A DNA stretch of 64,000 bases from Rhodoplanes sp963840055 (GCA_963840055.1 CAWIXM010000012.1:140290-204289); one strand, 5' to 3'; shown: positions 8,625-18,736, counted from the stretch's first letter. Made by a program: numbers and translations. Notes: generated from the sequence alone by a model not told the origin.

Positions 8625-9846
8625 TCAGATGGCTGCAGGCGTATGCACGTGTTCCGGCCGTATCCCCATTCCGATAATACGCGCCGGAATGCGCCGCAGG
8701 ATGGGGAGTTTATTGAATAGGCTCAGGATCGTCGGCGGCTTCACCTCGCCGTGCGTTGCGAGCACCTGTCCGATCACTCGATTCTGAATGGCGATCTGCA
8801 TTCGCTGCGTAATGGCGACCGGCCATTCGCGCCGGCGCTGGATCTTGCTCAGCAACTCGTCGCTGACTGTGCCCGACAGCAACGGCGCAGCGAGCGCGTT
8901 CGCGGAGGCGACGGCGTCCTGAATCGCCAGATTGACGCCGACGCCGCCGACCGGCGACATCGCGTGCGCGGCGTCGCCGATGAGCAGCAGCCCGCGCTTG
9001 TGCCAGCGCTTCAAGCGGTCCACGCGCACTTCCAGCAGCTTCACCGCATCCCAATCGCCGATCTCCGCGATGCGGTCATTAAACCGCGGTTGGATGTGCA
9101 CGATGCGGCTGCGGAATTCCTCCAGCCCCTGCCTGCGCAAAGCGTCAAACGTTCCCTTCGGGATGACATAGGCGCATTGCCAGTAATCGCCGCGATTGAT
9201 CGTCACCAGAATCGATCCTGGACCGAAGAAGCCGAGGCTCTCCTCCGGATCGTCGGGATCATGCCGCAGGCGAAACCACAGCACGTCCATCGGCGCGCCA
9301 AGATTTCTCGACCGCCAAACCGGCGCGTGCGCGCATGGTCGAATGGCGTCCGTCGCAGGCGACGACGAGCGGTGCGCGCACCTCGATCTCGCCCTGCGGG
9401 CTTTTCGCCCGCACGCCCATCACGACGCCTCCTTCCTCGATGAGATCGGTGCCCTCGGTCTGCATCATGAGCCGGAAGGTGGGATAGCGCTTGCCCTGCT
9501 CGGCCAGGAAATTCAGGAAGTCCCACTGCGGCATCACCGCGATATACGGGCATTGCACGGGGAGGTGACTGAAATCGCCGACCGTTATCTGCTCACTGCC
9601 GACGCGCGCGCCGACCGAGTGCAATTTATGATGCGGTAGTTTCAGGAACTGGGCGAGAAGGCCGAGTTCATACATGAGCTGCAGCGTCGAGGGGTGGATG
9701 GTGTCGCCGCGGAAATCGCGGAAGAAGTCCGCATGCTTCTCCATGACGACGACGTCGACGCCCGCACGCGCGAGCAGGAATCCCAGCATCACCCCGGCCG
9801 GCCCGCCGCCGACGATGCAGCATGACGTGTCCACCTTCTCGCTCAT
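8625..9846 (-). CDS. FAD-dependent monooxygenase (UbiH/PheA-like; frameshifted)
   Basis: About 406 residues after correction. N-terminal FAD dinucleotide-binding motif IVGGGPAGVMLGFLLARAG (about 10-28), the middle motif ACDGRHSTMR, and the second FAD motif LLIGDAAHAMSPVGGVGVN identify a class A flavoprotein hydroxylase using NAD(P)H and O2 on an aromatic or quinone-like substrate; the substrate cannot be told. The reading frame breaks at 9304-9306, where a run of three T (AAA on the coding strand) has one base too many; removing one gives V-E-N-L-G-A-P-M-D-V-L across the junction. It converges on the ATP-grasp gene with only 29 bases between stops. Confidence 0.82.
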
Positions 9847-9885
9847 TCGCGCCTCTCCCGGCAGGTCAACAAAGCATCGGCGCCC

Positions 9886-9913
9886 GATTGTATCGTCTCA
9901 TTATATTCATTCA
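9886..9913 (-). promoter_or_regulatory. Candidate sigma-70-type promoter for the FAD monooxygenase
   Basis: On the minus strand TTGAAT and TACAAT are separated by 16 bases, about 40 bases before the start codon at 9846. The local AT-rich stretch stands out against the GC-rich surroundings. Pattern evidence only. Confidence 0.4.
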
Positions 9914-10009
9914 ACACAATGGGCTCTGAGTGGGTTCAGCGGTAATCCTAATCAGATTGATGCCGGTTAGTACGGACGGAAACCACTGGGGGGTAGGAAC
10001 TCGACGCGG

Positions 10010-11326
10010 CTAGATCATCCGCTCGGTCACCATATAGCCGGCGAGCAGCGCCACGCCGAAGAAGAGCACGAGCACCGCCGCGGCTGCCTCAACGCCGCGC
10101 AATATAAAGACGCCGCCGCCGGCGCGATGAGCCGCGATGCGCTTTGCCACGCTCTTCGCGCCAACCGCGAAGGTCGCGATCGTTGCGACGGTGATGGCGG
10201 TGCCAAGCCCCATGACGAAAGTGGAGGCGACGCCCGCCCAGAACAGGCCCTGCGCCAATGCGAAAACGAGCACGAGGATCGCGCCCGAGCAGGGCCGCAG
10301 TCCCACGGCGACGATCGCCGACAGTCCGCGTTGCCAGCCGCCGCTGCCGGCGAGCTGCTCCGGATCGGGTCCATGCGAGTGACCGCAGTGATCGTCATGC
10401 TCGTGCGCCGCGTGATCGTGGGTTTCATGCCGCTGCTCGTCATGCTGATGCATGGCGGCCGTTGCGTGCTGGTGATGGTGGTGCGCGTGAGCGTGTGCGG
10501 AATGATCGTGCGCCGCGTGATCGTGGCCGCCTTCGCCGTGATGCGCGTGCTCGGCATGCGCATGTTCATGGGCGTGGGCATGCCCATGTCCGTGGACATG
10601 CGAGTGGGCGGGCTCATGCGCGGCGTGCGTATGGTCGTGCGCGATCGGGGCGAGAGGAGCGGGGTCATCGCCGACCTGGCGTGCGCGCCAATCGCGGAGA
10701 GAATGAATGAATGCGCGGCCCTTCACCCAAGTGAGGCGGATGCCGACCAGCGCGATCAAGCCATAGCTGACCATCTCGATCGCGCGGACCGCGCTATTCA
10801 TGCTCTTGGCCGTCGCATTGAGCGCGACGGCGGCAATGCCCACCAACAAAACCGCGACCGAGGCCTGCAACAGCGAGGAGGCGAAGGAGAGCGTTATACC
10901 GCGCCGCCACGTCTCCTCATTGGCGAGAAGATAGGAGGAGATCACCGCTTTGCCGTGCCCGGGGCCGGCGGCATGGAATATGCCGTAGATGAAAGACAGG
11001 CCGAGCAGGCCCCAAACCGCGGCGCCGTCGACCTTGGCGGCGCGGATGAGACCGGAGAGCGCGCGATAGAATTCAGCCTGTTTCGCGAGCAGCCAGCCGA
11101 TCATGCCGCCGAATTCGGGCGCAGGCCGAGCCGAGGGGCGCATCCCGAACGGCGAGCCTTGCGCAAACGCGCTGTCGAAAGCCCCCGCCATGACGAGGAG
11201 CAGAAGGACTGCGGCAAGGCCGCCGACCGCCAGCAGCGCCCAACCGAATTTGCGGCGACCATCGTCATCCGAGCGCCGCGCGGCGGGGAGGGTTCGATAA
11301 AACATTCCCGGCAACCTCACCGGCAC
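10010..11326 (-). CDS. Nickel/cobalt exporter of the NicO/RcnA family with long His-rich loop
   Basis: 438 residues, about six or seven transmembrane helices. The family motif HAAGPGHGKAVISSYLL is at about 118-134 and the second conserved helix GLRPCSGAILVLVFALAQG follows the loop. Residues about 230-319 form a cytosolic or periplasmic loop with about 37 histidines, far richer than a typical RcnA loop, and likely binding Ni2+, Co2+ or Zn2+. The gene overlaps the upstream DUF1007 gene by 10 bases, an arrangement repeatedly seen for this family and consistent with a metal efflux pair. No RcnR-type regulator is adjacent. Confidence 0.85.
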   Translation of the reverse strand: MPVRLPGMFYRTLPAARRSDDDGRRKFGWALLAVGGLAAVLLLLVMAGAFDSAFAQGSPFGMRPSARPAPEFGGMIGWLLAKQAEFYRALSGLIRAAKVDGAAVWGLLGLSFIYGIFHAAGPGHGKAVISSYLLANEETWRRGITLSFASSLLQASVAVLLVGIAAVALNATAKSMNSAVRAIEMVSYGLIALVGIRLTWVKGRAFIHSLRDWRARQVGDDPAPLAPIAHDHTHAAHEPAHSHVHGHGHAHAHEHAHAEHAHHGEGGHDHAAHDHSAHAHAHHHHQHATAAMHQHDEQRHETHDHAAHEHDDHCGHSHGPDPEQLAGSGGWQRGLSAIVAVGLRPCSGAILVLVFALAQGLFWAGVASTFVMGLGTAITVATIATFAVGAKSVAKRIAAHRAGGGVFILRGVEAAAAVLVLFFGVALLAGYMVTERMI

Positions 11327-11985
11327 CTCACCGACACCTTGTTGGCGAAATTGGCGCCGTAGTTCGACGCATCGGCTTGCGCGAAGAAGGCTTCGCCGAG
11401 GCTCTGGATTTTGGCGTTCACCTCGGCGTCGCTTGGCTTCTTGACGGAGAGCTGGCAGTTCGACGGGGCGTTCTTCAGGACCAGCGGATTCTCTTTGGCG
11501 AAACTGAAGTCGACAAAATAGGTCGGATCATAGACTTCGAGATCGACCCTGCGCGCTTTCGCCGGCGCCGTGAGCGGCAAGGTGAAATGGAGCGTCAGCA
11601 GCGAATCCTTGTATTCGGCCCAGTAATCGGTGGCGTCGCCAAATTCCGCTTTCCTGCCGTCCAGCTTGGCGAAGGTGAAGAACTCGAACTCCTTGAGCGA
11701 AGTGGCGTTCTCGGCGGCGAGCGGGGCCAGTTCCTCGCGCGTGAAGACGCCCTTCGTCTTCGACTCGATCCCCTGCGTCGCGAAGGCCGAATACATGTCG
11801 TCGAAAGTCCAGGCATGCCGAACGCCGGTGACCGACCCGTCCGGCGCGTAGACGACTTCGCTCGTCATGGTGACCCAGACATGCGGATGGGCGCTGACTG
11901 CGGTGACGGTCATCGTCGATATTGCGGCTACAAGCGCCGCCATCCCCGCGAACCCACACAAGGAGGCGGTTGCGCGTCTGGCCAT
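11317..11985 (-). CDS. DUF1007 family exported protein, partner of the Ni/Co exporter
   Basis: 222 residues with an N-terminal signal peptide ending near VSA-HPHVWV (about residue 32). The mature start HPHVWVTM is typical of DUF1007 proteins and offers two His that could bind metal. The rest is the DUF1007 domain (HAWTFDDMYSAF, DPTYFVDFSF). It overlaps the start of the exporter gene by 10 bases, so both are cotranscribed. The family is known to be encoded next to NicO/RcnA-like permeases; a periplasmic metal-handling role is inferred. Confidence 0.85.
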   Translation of the reverse strand: MARRATASLCGFAGMAALVAAISTMTVTAVSAHPHVWVTMTSEVVYAPDGSVTGVRHAWTFDDMYSAFATQGIESKTKGVFTREELAPLAAENATSLKEFEFFTFAKLDGRKAEFGDATDYWAEYKDSLLTLHFTLPLTAPAKARRVDLEVYDPTYFVDFSFAKENPLVLKNAPSNCQLSVKKPSDAEVNAKIQSLGEAFFAQADASNYGANFANKVSVRCR

Positions 11986-12100
11986 GTCGGGAAGCCCCTC
12001 AGTTACCTGCGGCCGATCATGCGCCGGCGCAGAGTATAGGCGAACATAGCATGCAGTGGGGCGAAATGGAGGCGCGAGACCCGAAGGCGGACGGACGCCC

Positions 12101-12343
12101 CTATCGGTCGCCGCGGCTGAGCAACTCGCTGGGCTTCAGTTTCGCGAATCCGAACAGATAGATAATCTCAAGAAGGCCGAGCGTGTTGATGAGAAGGATG
12201 GCGACGAACCACCAGAGGTCGTTGCGCCGCGCTGCGTGCCAAAGCGCGAGACCCTTCCAGAACAGGCTCCACAGCACGGCGACCGCCAACATGAACGCGC
12301 CGGCGGGGCCGTAGAAGCCGGTCCAGTCGCCGAAACTGCTCAT
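12101..12343 (-). CDS. Small two-helix membrane protein, DUF5652-like
   Basis: 80 residues with two hydrophobic helices (about 12-34 and 43-65) joined by KGLALWHAARRNDLWW. The pattern ALWHAARRNDLWWFVAILLINTLGLLEIIYLF matches small DUF5652-type membrane proteins of unknown function. It lies between polA and the DUF1007 gene on the same strand, 57 bases beyond the polA start-to-stop direction, and has no visible functional link to either. Confidence 0.7.
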   Translation of the reverse strand: MSSFGDWTGFYGPAGAFMLAVAVLWSLFWKGLALWHAARRNDLWWFVAILLINTLGLLEIIYLFGFAKLKPSELLSRGDR

Positions 12344-12400
12344 CGTGCTTCGCCAATAACCCTTTATGAAAGCCGGGACGGTCCCTCGCTTATGGCCGAA

Positions 12401-15400
12401 TCAATGCGCCTCGTCCCAATTATCGGCGGCGCGGGCGTCGACATTCAACGGCACCGACAGCGACACCGCCGGCATCGGCGCCTCCTCCATCACCCGCTTG
12501 ATCACCGGCAGCGTCGCCTCGACCTCGTGCCTCGGGCAGTTCGAACACGAGTTCGTCGTGCACCTGCAAAAGCATCTGCGCGGAGAGCTTCGCTTTGGCG
12601 AGCGCTCCCTCCATATGGATCATGGCGCGGCGGATGATGTCGGCCGCGGTGCCCTGCAATCGCGCATTGACCGCGGCGCGCTCGTTGAAGGCGCGCACCG
12701 ACGGGTTCGAGGCGGCGATGTCCGGGTAATGGCATTTGCGGCCGAACAGCGTGACGACATAGCCGTGCTTGCGGCAGAACTCCTTGCCCGCTTCCATGAA
12801 ATCGCGGATGCCGGGGAAACGCTCGAAATATTTCTTGATGTAGGCGCCAGCCTCCTCGCGCGGAATGCCGAGCTGGTTGGCGAGCCCAAAGGCCGATATG
12901 CCGTAGATGATGCCGAAATTGATCGCCTTGGCGCGGCGGCGCACCTCGCCGGGCATGCCCTTCACCGGCACGCCGAACATTTCCGAGGCGGTCATCGCGT
13001 GAATGTCGAGCCCGTCGCGGAACGCGGCCTTGAGCGGCGCGATGTCGGCGATCTCGGCAAGCAAGCGCAGCTCGATCTGCGAATAGTCGGCCGAGGCGAG
13101 CTTCATGCCGGGGCCGGCGATGAAGGCGCGGCGGATTTTCCGCCCTTCCTCGGTGCGGATCGGGATGTTCTGCAGGTTCGGTTCGGCCGAGGCGAGCCGG
13201 CCGGTCGTAGTGGCGGCGAGCGCGTATGAGGTGTGCACACGGCCGGTCTCGGGATTGACGTGGGCGGGCAACTGATCCGCGTAGGTCGATTTGAGCTTGG
13301 TGAGCTGACGCCATTCCAGGATTTTCACCGGCAGCGGGTGACCTTCCTCGGCGAGATCGTCGAGCACCGAGGCGGAGGTTGACCAGGCGCCGGTCTTGGT
13401 TTTCTTCGCGCCGGGCAGCTTGAACTTGCCGAACAGAATATCGCCGAGCTGCTTCGGGCTGCCGAGATTGAACGGCTCCTCCGCAATCGCCTGCGCTTCG
13501 TGTTCGAGCGCCGCCGCCTTCTGCGCGAACTCGCCGGACAGGCGCGACAGCACCTCGCGATCGATCGAAATGCCGCGGCGCTCCATGCGCGCGAGCACCG
13601 GCGCCAGCGGGCGCTCCAGCGTTTCGTACACCGTGTTGACATGCTCGGCGACCAGCCGCGCCTTGAACAACCGCCACAGGCGCAGCGCGAGATCGGCCTG
13701 CTCGGCGCAATAAGGGCAGGCGCGCGCGATTTCGACGTGCTCAAAGGGAACGAGCGTGCGGCCTTTGCCGACGATATCGGCGAGCGCGAGCGCGGCATGA
13801 TGCAGGTGTCGCTCCGCAAGCTCGATCAACGCATGTCCACCGAGCCCCGCATCGAGCACATAGGACATGAGCTGCACATCGTCCAAAGCGGCAAGCGTGA
13901 TGCCGTGACGCGCGAGCGCGTGCAGGTCCGCTTTCAGGTCGTGGCCGATCTTCAGGACGCCCGCACTTTCGAACAGCGGCTTCAGTTGTGAGAGCGCGTC
14001 GCCGATCGCGATTTGTCCCGGCGCAAGGCCGCCGCCTGCGAGCAAATCGTCCGCGGCGCGGTGACCGAGTGGAATGTAACAGGCTCTGTCCGGCCCAAGC
14101 GCGAGCGAGACGCCGATGATATCCGCGATCATCGGGTCGGGCGCGGTAGTGACAAGATCGATCGCGACATAACCCTGATCACTGGCCGCCGTGATCCAGC
14201 GCGCGAGCGTATCGAGGTCGAGCACGGTTTCGTATCTTGCGCGGTCGATCTTCGTGCGCGCGGCTTCAGCCATGCGGGCCGCGACGAGGTCCTGCGGGGT
14301 GACCGGGGGGCTGTCCAGAGTTGGCGTACGCGCCACGCGGGGGCGCGTGTCTGCCAGGCCGAGCGAGAGCTGCGTTGCGGGTCGTCCGGCGGCGGGCGCA
14401 GCGGCAGGCTCGGGCACGGCCGGCTGTTCGACCGCGGCGGGTGCAGGCGCTGCTTCGCCCGCGCCGCCGCCGGGCCGCAGCCGCGGGTCGGCTTCGACCT
14501 TGTTGGGGTCGACGCCGGTCTCCTCGGCGACGCGCCGCGTCAGCGTGTTGAACTCCATCGCCTTGAGGAAGGCGATGAGTTTGCTCGGATCGCGCTCGTC
14601 GAGCCGCGTTTCTTCCAGCGGACAGTCGAGGGCGACATGGTCATCGAGTTCGACGAGCTGCTTGGACATCCGCGCCTGCTCGGCGAACTCGATCAGCGAT
14701 TGGCGGCGCTTCTCCTGCTTGATCTCGGGCGCGTGCTTGAGCAGCGTTTCGAGATCGCCGTATTCGCCGATCAGCTGCGCCGCGGTCTTGACCCCGATGC
14801 CGGGCACGCCCGGGACATTGTCGGTCGTATCTCCGATCAGCGCCTGCACTTCGGTGACCTTTTCCGGCGGCACGCCGAAGCGCGCGATCACCTCATCGCG
14901 GCCGATGCGCCGCTCATTGCCGGGCATCGGGTCATACATGGTGACGCCGTCGCGGACGAGCTGCATCAAATCCTTGTCGCCGGCGACAATGGTGACGTCG
15001 GCGCCCGCCTTGCGCACAAGGCGGGCATAAGTCGCGATCAGGTCGTCGGCCTCGTAGCCTTCCTGTTCGATCGGCACGAGCCCGAAGGCGCGCACCGCGT
15101 CGCGCATCAGCGGAAACTGCGGGATGAGTTCGTCGGGCGGCTCGGGGCGATGGCCCTTGTATTCGGTATAGATCTCGTTGCGGAAGCTTTTGCCTGAATA
15201 GTCGAACACGACCGCGAGATGGGTCGGCTTCACCTCGTTGAGGCCTTCGCGCAAAATCTTCCACAACATGTTGCAGAAGGTGAGCACGCCGCCGATCGGC
15301 AGGCCGTCGGAGCGGGTGAACGAGCGGCCACGGATCTGCGCCGCCTTGAACATGGCGAAATAGGCGCGGAATACGAAAGACGACCCGTCGATCAGGAAGA

Positions 15401-15443
15401 CGTGGTCGCCTTTCTTCGGGGCGCCGGACTTGTGTGCGGTCAT
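12401..15443 (-). CDS. polA: DNA polymerase I (C-terminus frameshifted)
   Basis: About 1,014 residues after correction. 5'-nuclease domain at about 1-310 (FLIDGSSFVFRAYFA, GDTTDNVPGVPGIGVKTA), a Pro/Ala-rich linker (about 325-385), a 3'-5' exonuclease fold (about 400-590) and the family A polymerase domain (SADYSQIELRLLAEI, RRRAKAINFGIIYG, QVHDELVFELPE). The exonuclease carboxylates are incomplete: motif I reads D-L-V rather than D-T-E, and motif III reads Y-C-A-E-Q rather than Y-A-A-E-D, so proofreading may be lost. Near 12528 one extra base breaks the frame; removing it restores the normal ending VPLNVDARAADNWDEAH with a stop at 12401. Confidence 0.93.
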
Positions 15444-15765
15444 GGACGGCTCTGGACAGCGTTGCTATCCGGGAATGTGGAACCGCGCTTGCCTGTTGGC
15501 AACTCAAGGATGGCGATCGAAGGAGGGACTTGGCTCCTGAACTCTGCCCACGACGACTTGTTGGGCCAGCGCTTCTGCGGAACTCCGGTTTCCACCTTGT
15601 CCGGGCCACCTTGTCCCGTTTCCACATCTTAGTTTTGTCATCGTCCGCGAAAGCGGACGATCCAGTATCCGCCGATGCTCTCGCGCGAAACTCGGCGGGC
15701 CGTCCGGTCGACGGCGATTTGATTTAGCTTGACCGCTCTCGTCAGCCTCCAGCACTCTCCCCGTC
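15444..15765. other. Intergenic region between polA and the GIY-YIG gene
   Basis: 322 bases without a convincing gene. It must hold the polA promoter and contains one palindromic repeat (15637-15667). Short ORFs here have no recognisable product. Confidence 0.5.
15637..15667 (+). repeat. Short palindromic repeat, copy 1
   Basis: A 31-base element starting GTCATCGTCCGC and ending GATCCAGTA; the arms GTCATCGTCCGC and GCGGACGAT pair around AAA. Two further copies lie at 16072-16103 (inverted) and 16148-16178. It resembles the abundant intergenic palindromes of Bradyrhizobium-like genomes. Confidence 0.75.
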
Positions 15766-16068
15766 GTGACGCGCGATCGACACTATTGGGTCTATATTCT
15801 CGCTAGCGGCATAGGTGGCACGCTCTACATTGGAGTTACGAACGACTTGATCCGCCGCGTTTACGAGCACCGAGCGGGGCTCGTCGAAGGCTTTACAGCC
15901 CAATACAAGGTCACCCGCCTCGTCTACTATGAGCAGTTCGACGACGCCGAAAATGCGATCAGGCGCGAGAAGCGGCTCAAGAAGTGGAACCGAGCCTGGA
16001 AAGTTCGGCTCATTGAACAGACCAATCCCGACCGGCTCGATCTATACCCGTCAATCGCGACCTCATGA
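15766..16068 (+). CDS. GIY-YIG nuclease family protein
   Basis: 100 residues forming a single GIY-YIG domain of the small stand-alone (YhbQ/COG2827) type: YWVYILAS and TLYIGVTNDLIRRVYEHRAG carry the paired Tyr-Ile motifs, Arg and His, and NAIRREKRLKKW supplies the catalytic Glu. All expected catalytic residues are present. The start appears to be GTG or ATG at the Met of MTRDRHYW. The biological role of these small proteins is mostly unknown (DNA repair or processing). The gene is bracketed by short palindromes on both sides, the second beginning four bases after its stop. Confidence 0.87.
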   Translation: MTRDRHYWVYILASGIGGTLYIGVTNDLIRRVYEHRAGLVEGFTAQYKVTRLVYYEQFDDAENAIRREKRLKKWNRAWKVRLIEQTNPDRLDLYPSIATS

Positions 16069-16071
16069 GTT

Positions 16072-16103
16072 TACTGGATCATCCGCTTGCGCGGATGATG
16101 ACA
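16072..16103 (-). repeat. Short palindromic repeat, copy 2 (inverted)
   Basis: TACTGGATCATCCGC followed by TTGC and GCGGATGATGACA: the same element as at 15637 in opposite orientation. Starting just after the GIY-YIG stop, its hairpin could also act as a 3' end for that transcript. Confidence 0.75.
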
Positions 16104-16147
16104 ATATGCCTGCGGCTTCCGCACGCCCGAATCCGTGCTTCCTTCCC

Positions 16148-16178
16148 GTCATCGTCCGCGGAAGTGGACGGTCCAGTA
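16148..16178 (+). repeat. Short palindromic repeat, copy 3
   Basis: GTCATCGTCCGC-GGAA-GTGGACGGTCCAGTA, same orientation as copy 1, with two changes in the right arm. Together with copy 2 it forms an inverted pair 44 bases apart upstream of hrpB. Confidence 0.72.
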
Positions 16179-16221
16179 CCCACCGAACGTCGGACCTTCT
16201 CAAACCCCTCGACAAGTCGCA

Positions 16222-18708
16222 ATGAACTTCGCCGACCCGCTGCCGATCGATGAGGCGCTGCCGGAGCTGACCGCGGCGCTCGCCGGGCACGACACGGTCG
16301 TGCTGGTCGCGCCGCCCGGCGCGGGCAAGACGACGCGCGTGCCGCTCGTGCTCGCCGATGAGCCCTGGGCGAGGGACCAGAAAGTTCTCGTGCTGGAGCC
16401 GCGCCGGCTCGCCGCGCGGGCCGCCGCCGCGCGCATGGCGAAAACGCTCGGCGAGATTGTCGGCGAGACGGTCGGCTATCGCGTGCGCTTCGGCTCGAAA
16501 GTGTCGGGCAAGACCCGCATCGAGATCGTCACCGAGGGCGTGTTTACCCGCATGGTGCTCGCCGATCCCATCCTCGAGGGCATCGCGGCGGTGTTGTTCG
16601 ACGAGTTCCATGAGCGCTCGCTCGACGCCGATCTCGGCCTGGCGCTCGCCCGCGATGTCCAACAGGGCCTGCGCGAGGACCTCAAGCTGCTCGTCATGTC
16701 GGCGACGATCGACGGCGCCGGCATCGCCGCGAAGCTTGGCGATGCGCCGGTGATCGAGAGCGAAGGCCGCGCGTTTCCGGTCGAGACCCGCTATCTCGGC
16801 CGCGAACCTGGTCGGCCGATCGAGCCGCAGGTCGCCGATGCGGTCCTGCGGGCGCTGCGCGCGGAACCGGGCTCGCTCCTCGTGTTTCTGCCTGGCGCGG
16901 CGGAAATCCGGCGCGTCGACCGACTGCTCGGCGACAGTCTGCGCGATCCGACCGACGTCGTTGCACTCTATGGCGCGCTCGACGCCGAGCAGCAGGATCG
17001 GGCGATCGCGCCTGTGCTCGCGGGGCGGCGCAAGGTGGTGCTCGCGACCTCGATCGCCGAGACTTCGCTCACCATCGAGGGCGTGCGCGTCGTGATCGAT
17101 AGCGGGCTTGCGCGCGTGCCGCGCTACGAACCCGATCTTGGTCTTACGCGGCTGGAGACCGTGCGGGTCTCGCGCGCGGCAGCCGACCAACGGCGGGGGC
17201 GTGCCGGCCGCACCGAGCCGGGCGTCTGCTATCGGCTGTGGGATGAGCGCGAATCGCAAGCGCTTGCGCCCCACGCCGCACCGGAAATCCTTGCCGCCGA
17301 TTTGTCCGGTTTCCTGCTCGACCTTGCGCATTGGGGCGTCACCGATTCGCACAAGCTCACTTTCTTCGATCAGCCGCCTGAGCCGGCGCTTGCGGAGGCC
17401 AAGTCGTTGCTGCGCGCGCTTGGCGCGCTCGATCCCGACGGGCGGATCACCGAAGTCGGCCAAAGGCTGCGCGCGCTGCCGCTGCCGCCCCGCATCGCGC
17501 GCATGGTGCTCGACGGCGCTGCGCTCGCCGCCGCTGCGCTCGCCGCCGACATCGCGATCGTGCTGACCGAGCGCGGTCTCGGCGGTGACGATGTCGACTT
17601 GAACCACCGGGTCGAGGAGTTTCGCCGTGACCGCTCGCGCCGGGCGGACGAGGCGCGCGCGATGGCCAAGCGCTGGGCGGAGACCGCGCGCGCAAGCGCC
17701 GCGGCGCTTCACCGGACGAGTTCGCTATCGGTCAATGCCACGGCCGGCGCCCTCCTCGCGCTCGCTTTTCCCGATCGCGTTGCGAAGAACCGTGGCGGCG
17801 AGGGCGGCGCGTTCCTGCTTGCGAGCGGGCGTGGCGCAAAGCTCGACCCGGCGTCCCCGCTTGCCGGCGAGCCGTATCTTGCGGTTGCGGAGCTCGTCGG
17901 CAGCGCCGCACAAAGCCGGATTCTGCTGGCCGCTCCGATCACGCTTGCGGAGATCGAGGGCCTTTTCTCCGAACGCATCGTCGAGGGCGATGAGGTAAGC
18001 TTCGATGCTGCGTCCGCAAGCTTGCGCGCACGATGGGCTCGCCGCCTCGGCGCGCTCGCGCTTGCCGAGCGGCCGATTCCCATCGCGCCGAACGAGGAAA
18101 CGGCGCGGCGGCTCGCCCGCGGGATCGCCCAGCTCGGACTCGATAAGCTGCCCTGGAGTAAGGCACTCGCGCAGTGGCGCGATCGGGTAACTTTTCTCCG
18201 CCGCCATGAAGGCGAGGACTGGCCGGATCTCTCCGATCCGGCGCTCGCTGCGAGCGTCGACAAATGGCTTGCTCCGACCCTGTCCGACAAGACTGCGCTC
18301 GATCAGGTCGAGGCTGACGCGTTCTCCGGTGCGCTCCACAGCCTGCTGCCGTGGAATCTGCGGCGAAGGCTCGATCTCGACGCGCCAACCCATTTCGAGG
18401 CGCCGTCGGGTTCGCGGGTGCCGATCGATTACACAGCGGAAGAAGGGCCGAAAATCGCAATCCGCGTGCAAGAGCTGTTCGGGCTCGACCGGCACCCAAC
18501 GGTCGCCGGCGGTCGCGTGCCGCTTGTCATCGAACTGCTTTCGCCTGCGCACCGCCCGGTGCAGGTGACACGCGATCTGCCTACCTTCTGGCGCGGAAGC
18601 TATGCCGCCGTCCGCACCGAGATGCGGGGCCGCTATCCGAAGCATCCTTGGCCGGATGATCCGCTTGCCGCGGTGGCGACCGCGCGCGCCAAGCCGCGCG
18701 GCATGTGA
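16222..18708 (+). CDS. hrpB: ATP-dependent helicase HrpB
   Basis: 828 residues from the ATG at 16222, chosen because the upstream in-frame extension reads through the palindromic repeat and has no family similarity. DEAH-type helicase: Walker A APPGAGKTT (about 30-38), DEFH box (VLFDEFHERSLDADLGLAL), SAT motif VMSATIDG, and motif VI region ADQRRGRAGRTEPG. The C-terminal domain ending in PRPVQVTRDLPTFW and RYPKHPWPDDPL is the signature of HrpB. Length is usual for the family. Its function in most bacteria is unclear; an RNA-helicase role is inferred from relatives. Confidence 0.92.
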   Translation: MNFADPLPIDEALPELTAALAGHDTVVLVAPPGAGKTTRVPLVLADEPWARDQKVLVLEPRRLAARAAAARMAKTLGEIVGETVGYRVRFGSKVSGKTRIEIVTEGVFTRMVLADPILEGIAAVLFDEFHERSLDADLGLALARDVQQGLREDLKLLVMSATIDGAGIAAKLGDAPVIESEGRAFPVETRYLGREPGRPIEPQVADAVLRALRAEPGSLLVFLPGAAEIRRVDRLLGDSLRDPTDVVALYGALDAEQQDRAIAPVLAGRRKVVLATSIAETSLTIEGVRVVIDSGLARVPRYEPDLGLTRLETVRVSRAAADQRRGRAGRTEPGVCYRLWDERESQALAPHAAPEILAADLSGFLLDLAHWGVTDSHKLTFFDQPPEPALAEAKSLLRALGALDPDGRITEVGQRLRALPLPPRIARMVLDGAALAAAALAADIAIVLTERGLGGDDVDLNHRVEEFRRDRSRRADEARAMAKRWAETARASAAALHRTSSLSVNATAGALLALAFPDRVAKNRGGEGGAFLLASGRGAKLDPASPLAGEPYLAVAELVGSAAQSRILLAAPITLAEIEGLFSERIVEGDEVSFDAASASLRARWARRLGALALAERPIPIAPNEETARRLARGIAQLGLDKLPWSKALAQWRDRVTFLRRHEGEDWPDLSDPALAASVDKWLAPTLSDKTALDQVEADAFSGALHSLLPWNLRRRLDLDAPTHFEAPSGSRVPIDYTAEEGPKIAIRVQELFGLDRHPTVAGGRVPLVIELLSPAHRPVQVTRDLPTFWRGSYAAVRTEMRGRYPKHPWPDDPLAAVATARAKPRGM

Positions 18709-18736
18709 GGCTTCAGAAATCAGATAGGCAGGCCGG

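Noticed and set aside
10127..11362. 411-residue plus-strand ORF opposite the Ni/Co exporter, with Met/Val/Arg-rich stretch
   Set aside because: The odd composition is the complement of the His-rich loop, not a gene.
16063..17712. 549-residue minus-strand ORF opposite hrpB
   Set aside because: Antisense shadow of a GC-rich gene; no motif, and runs through the palindromic repeat.
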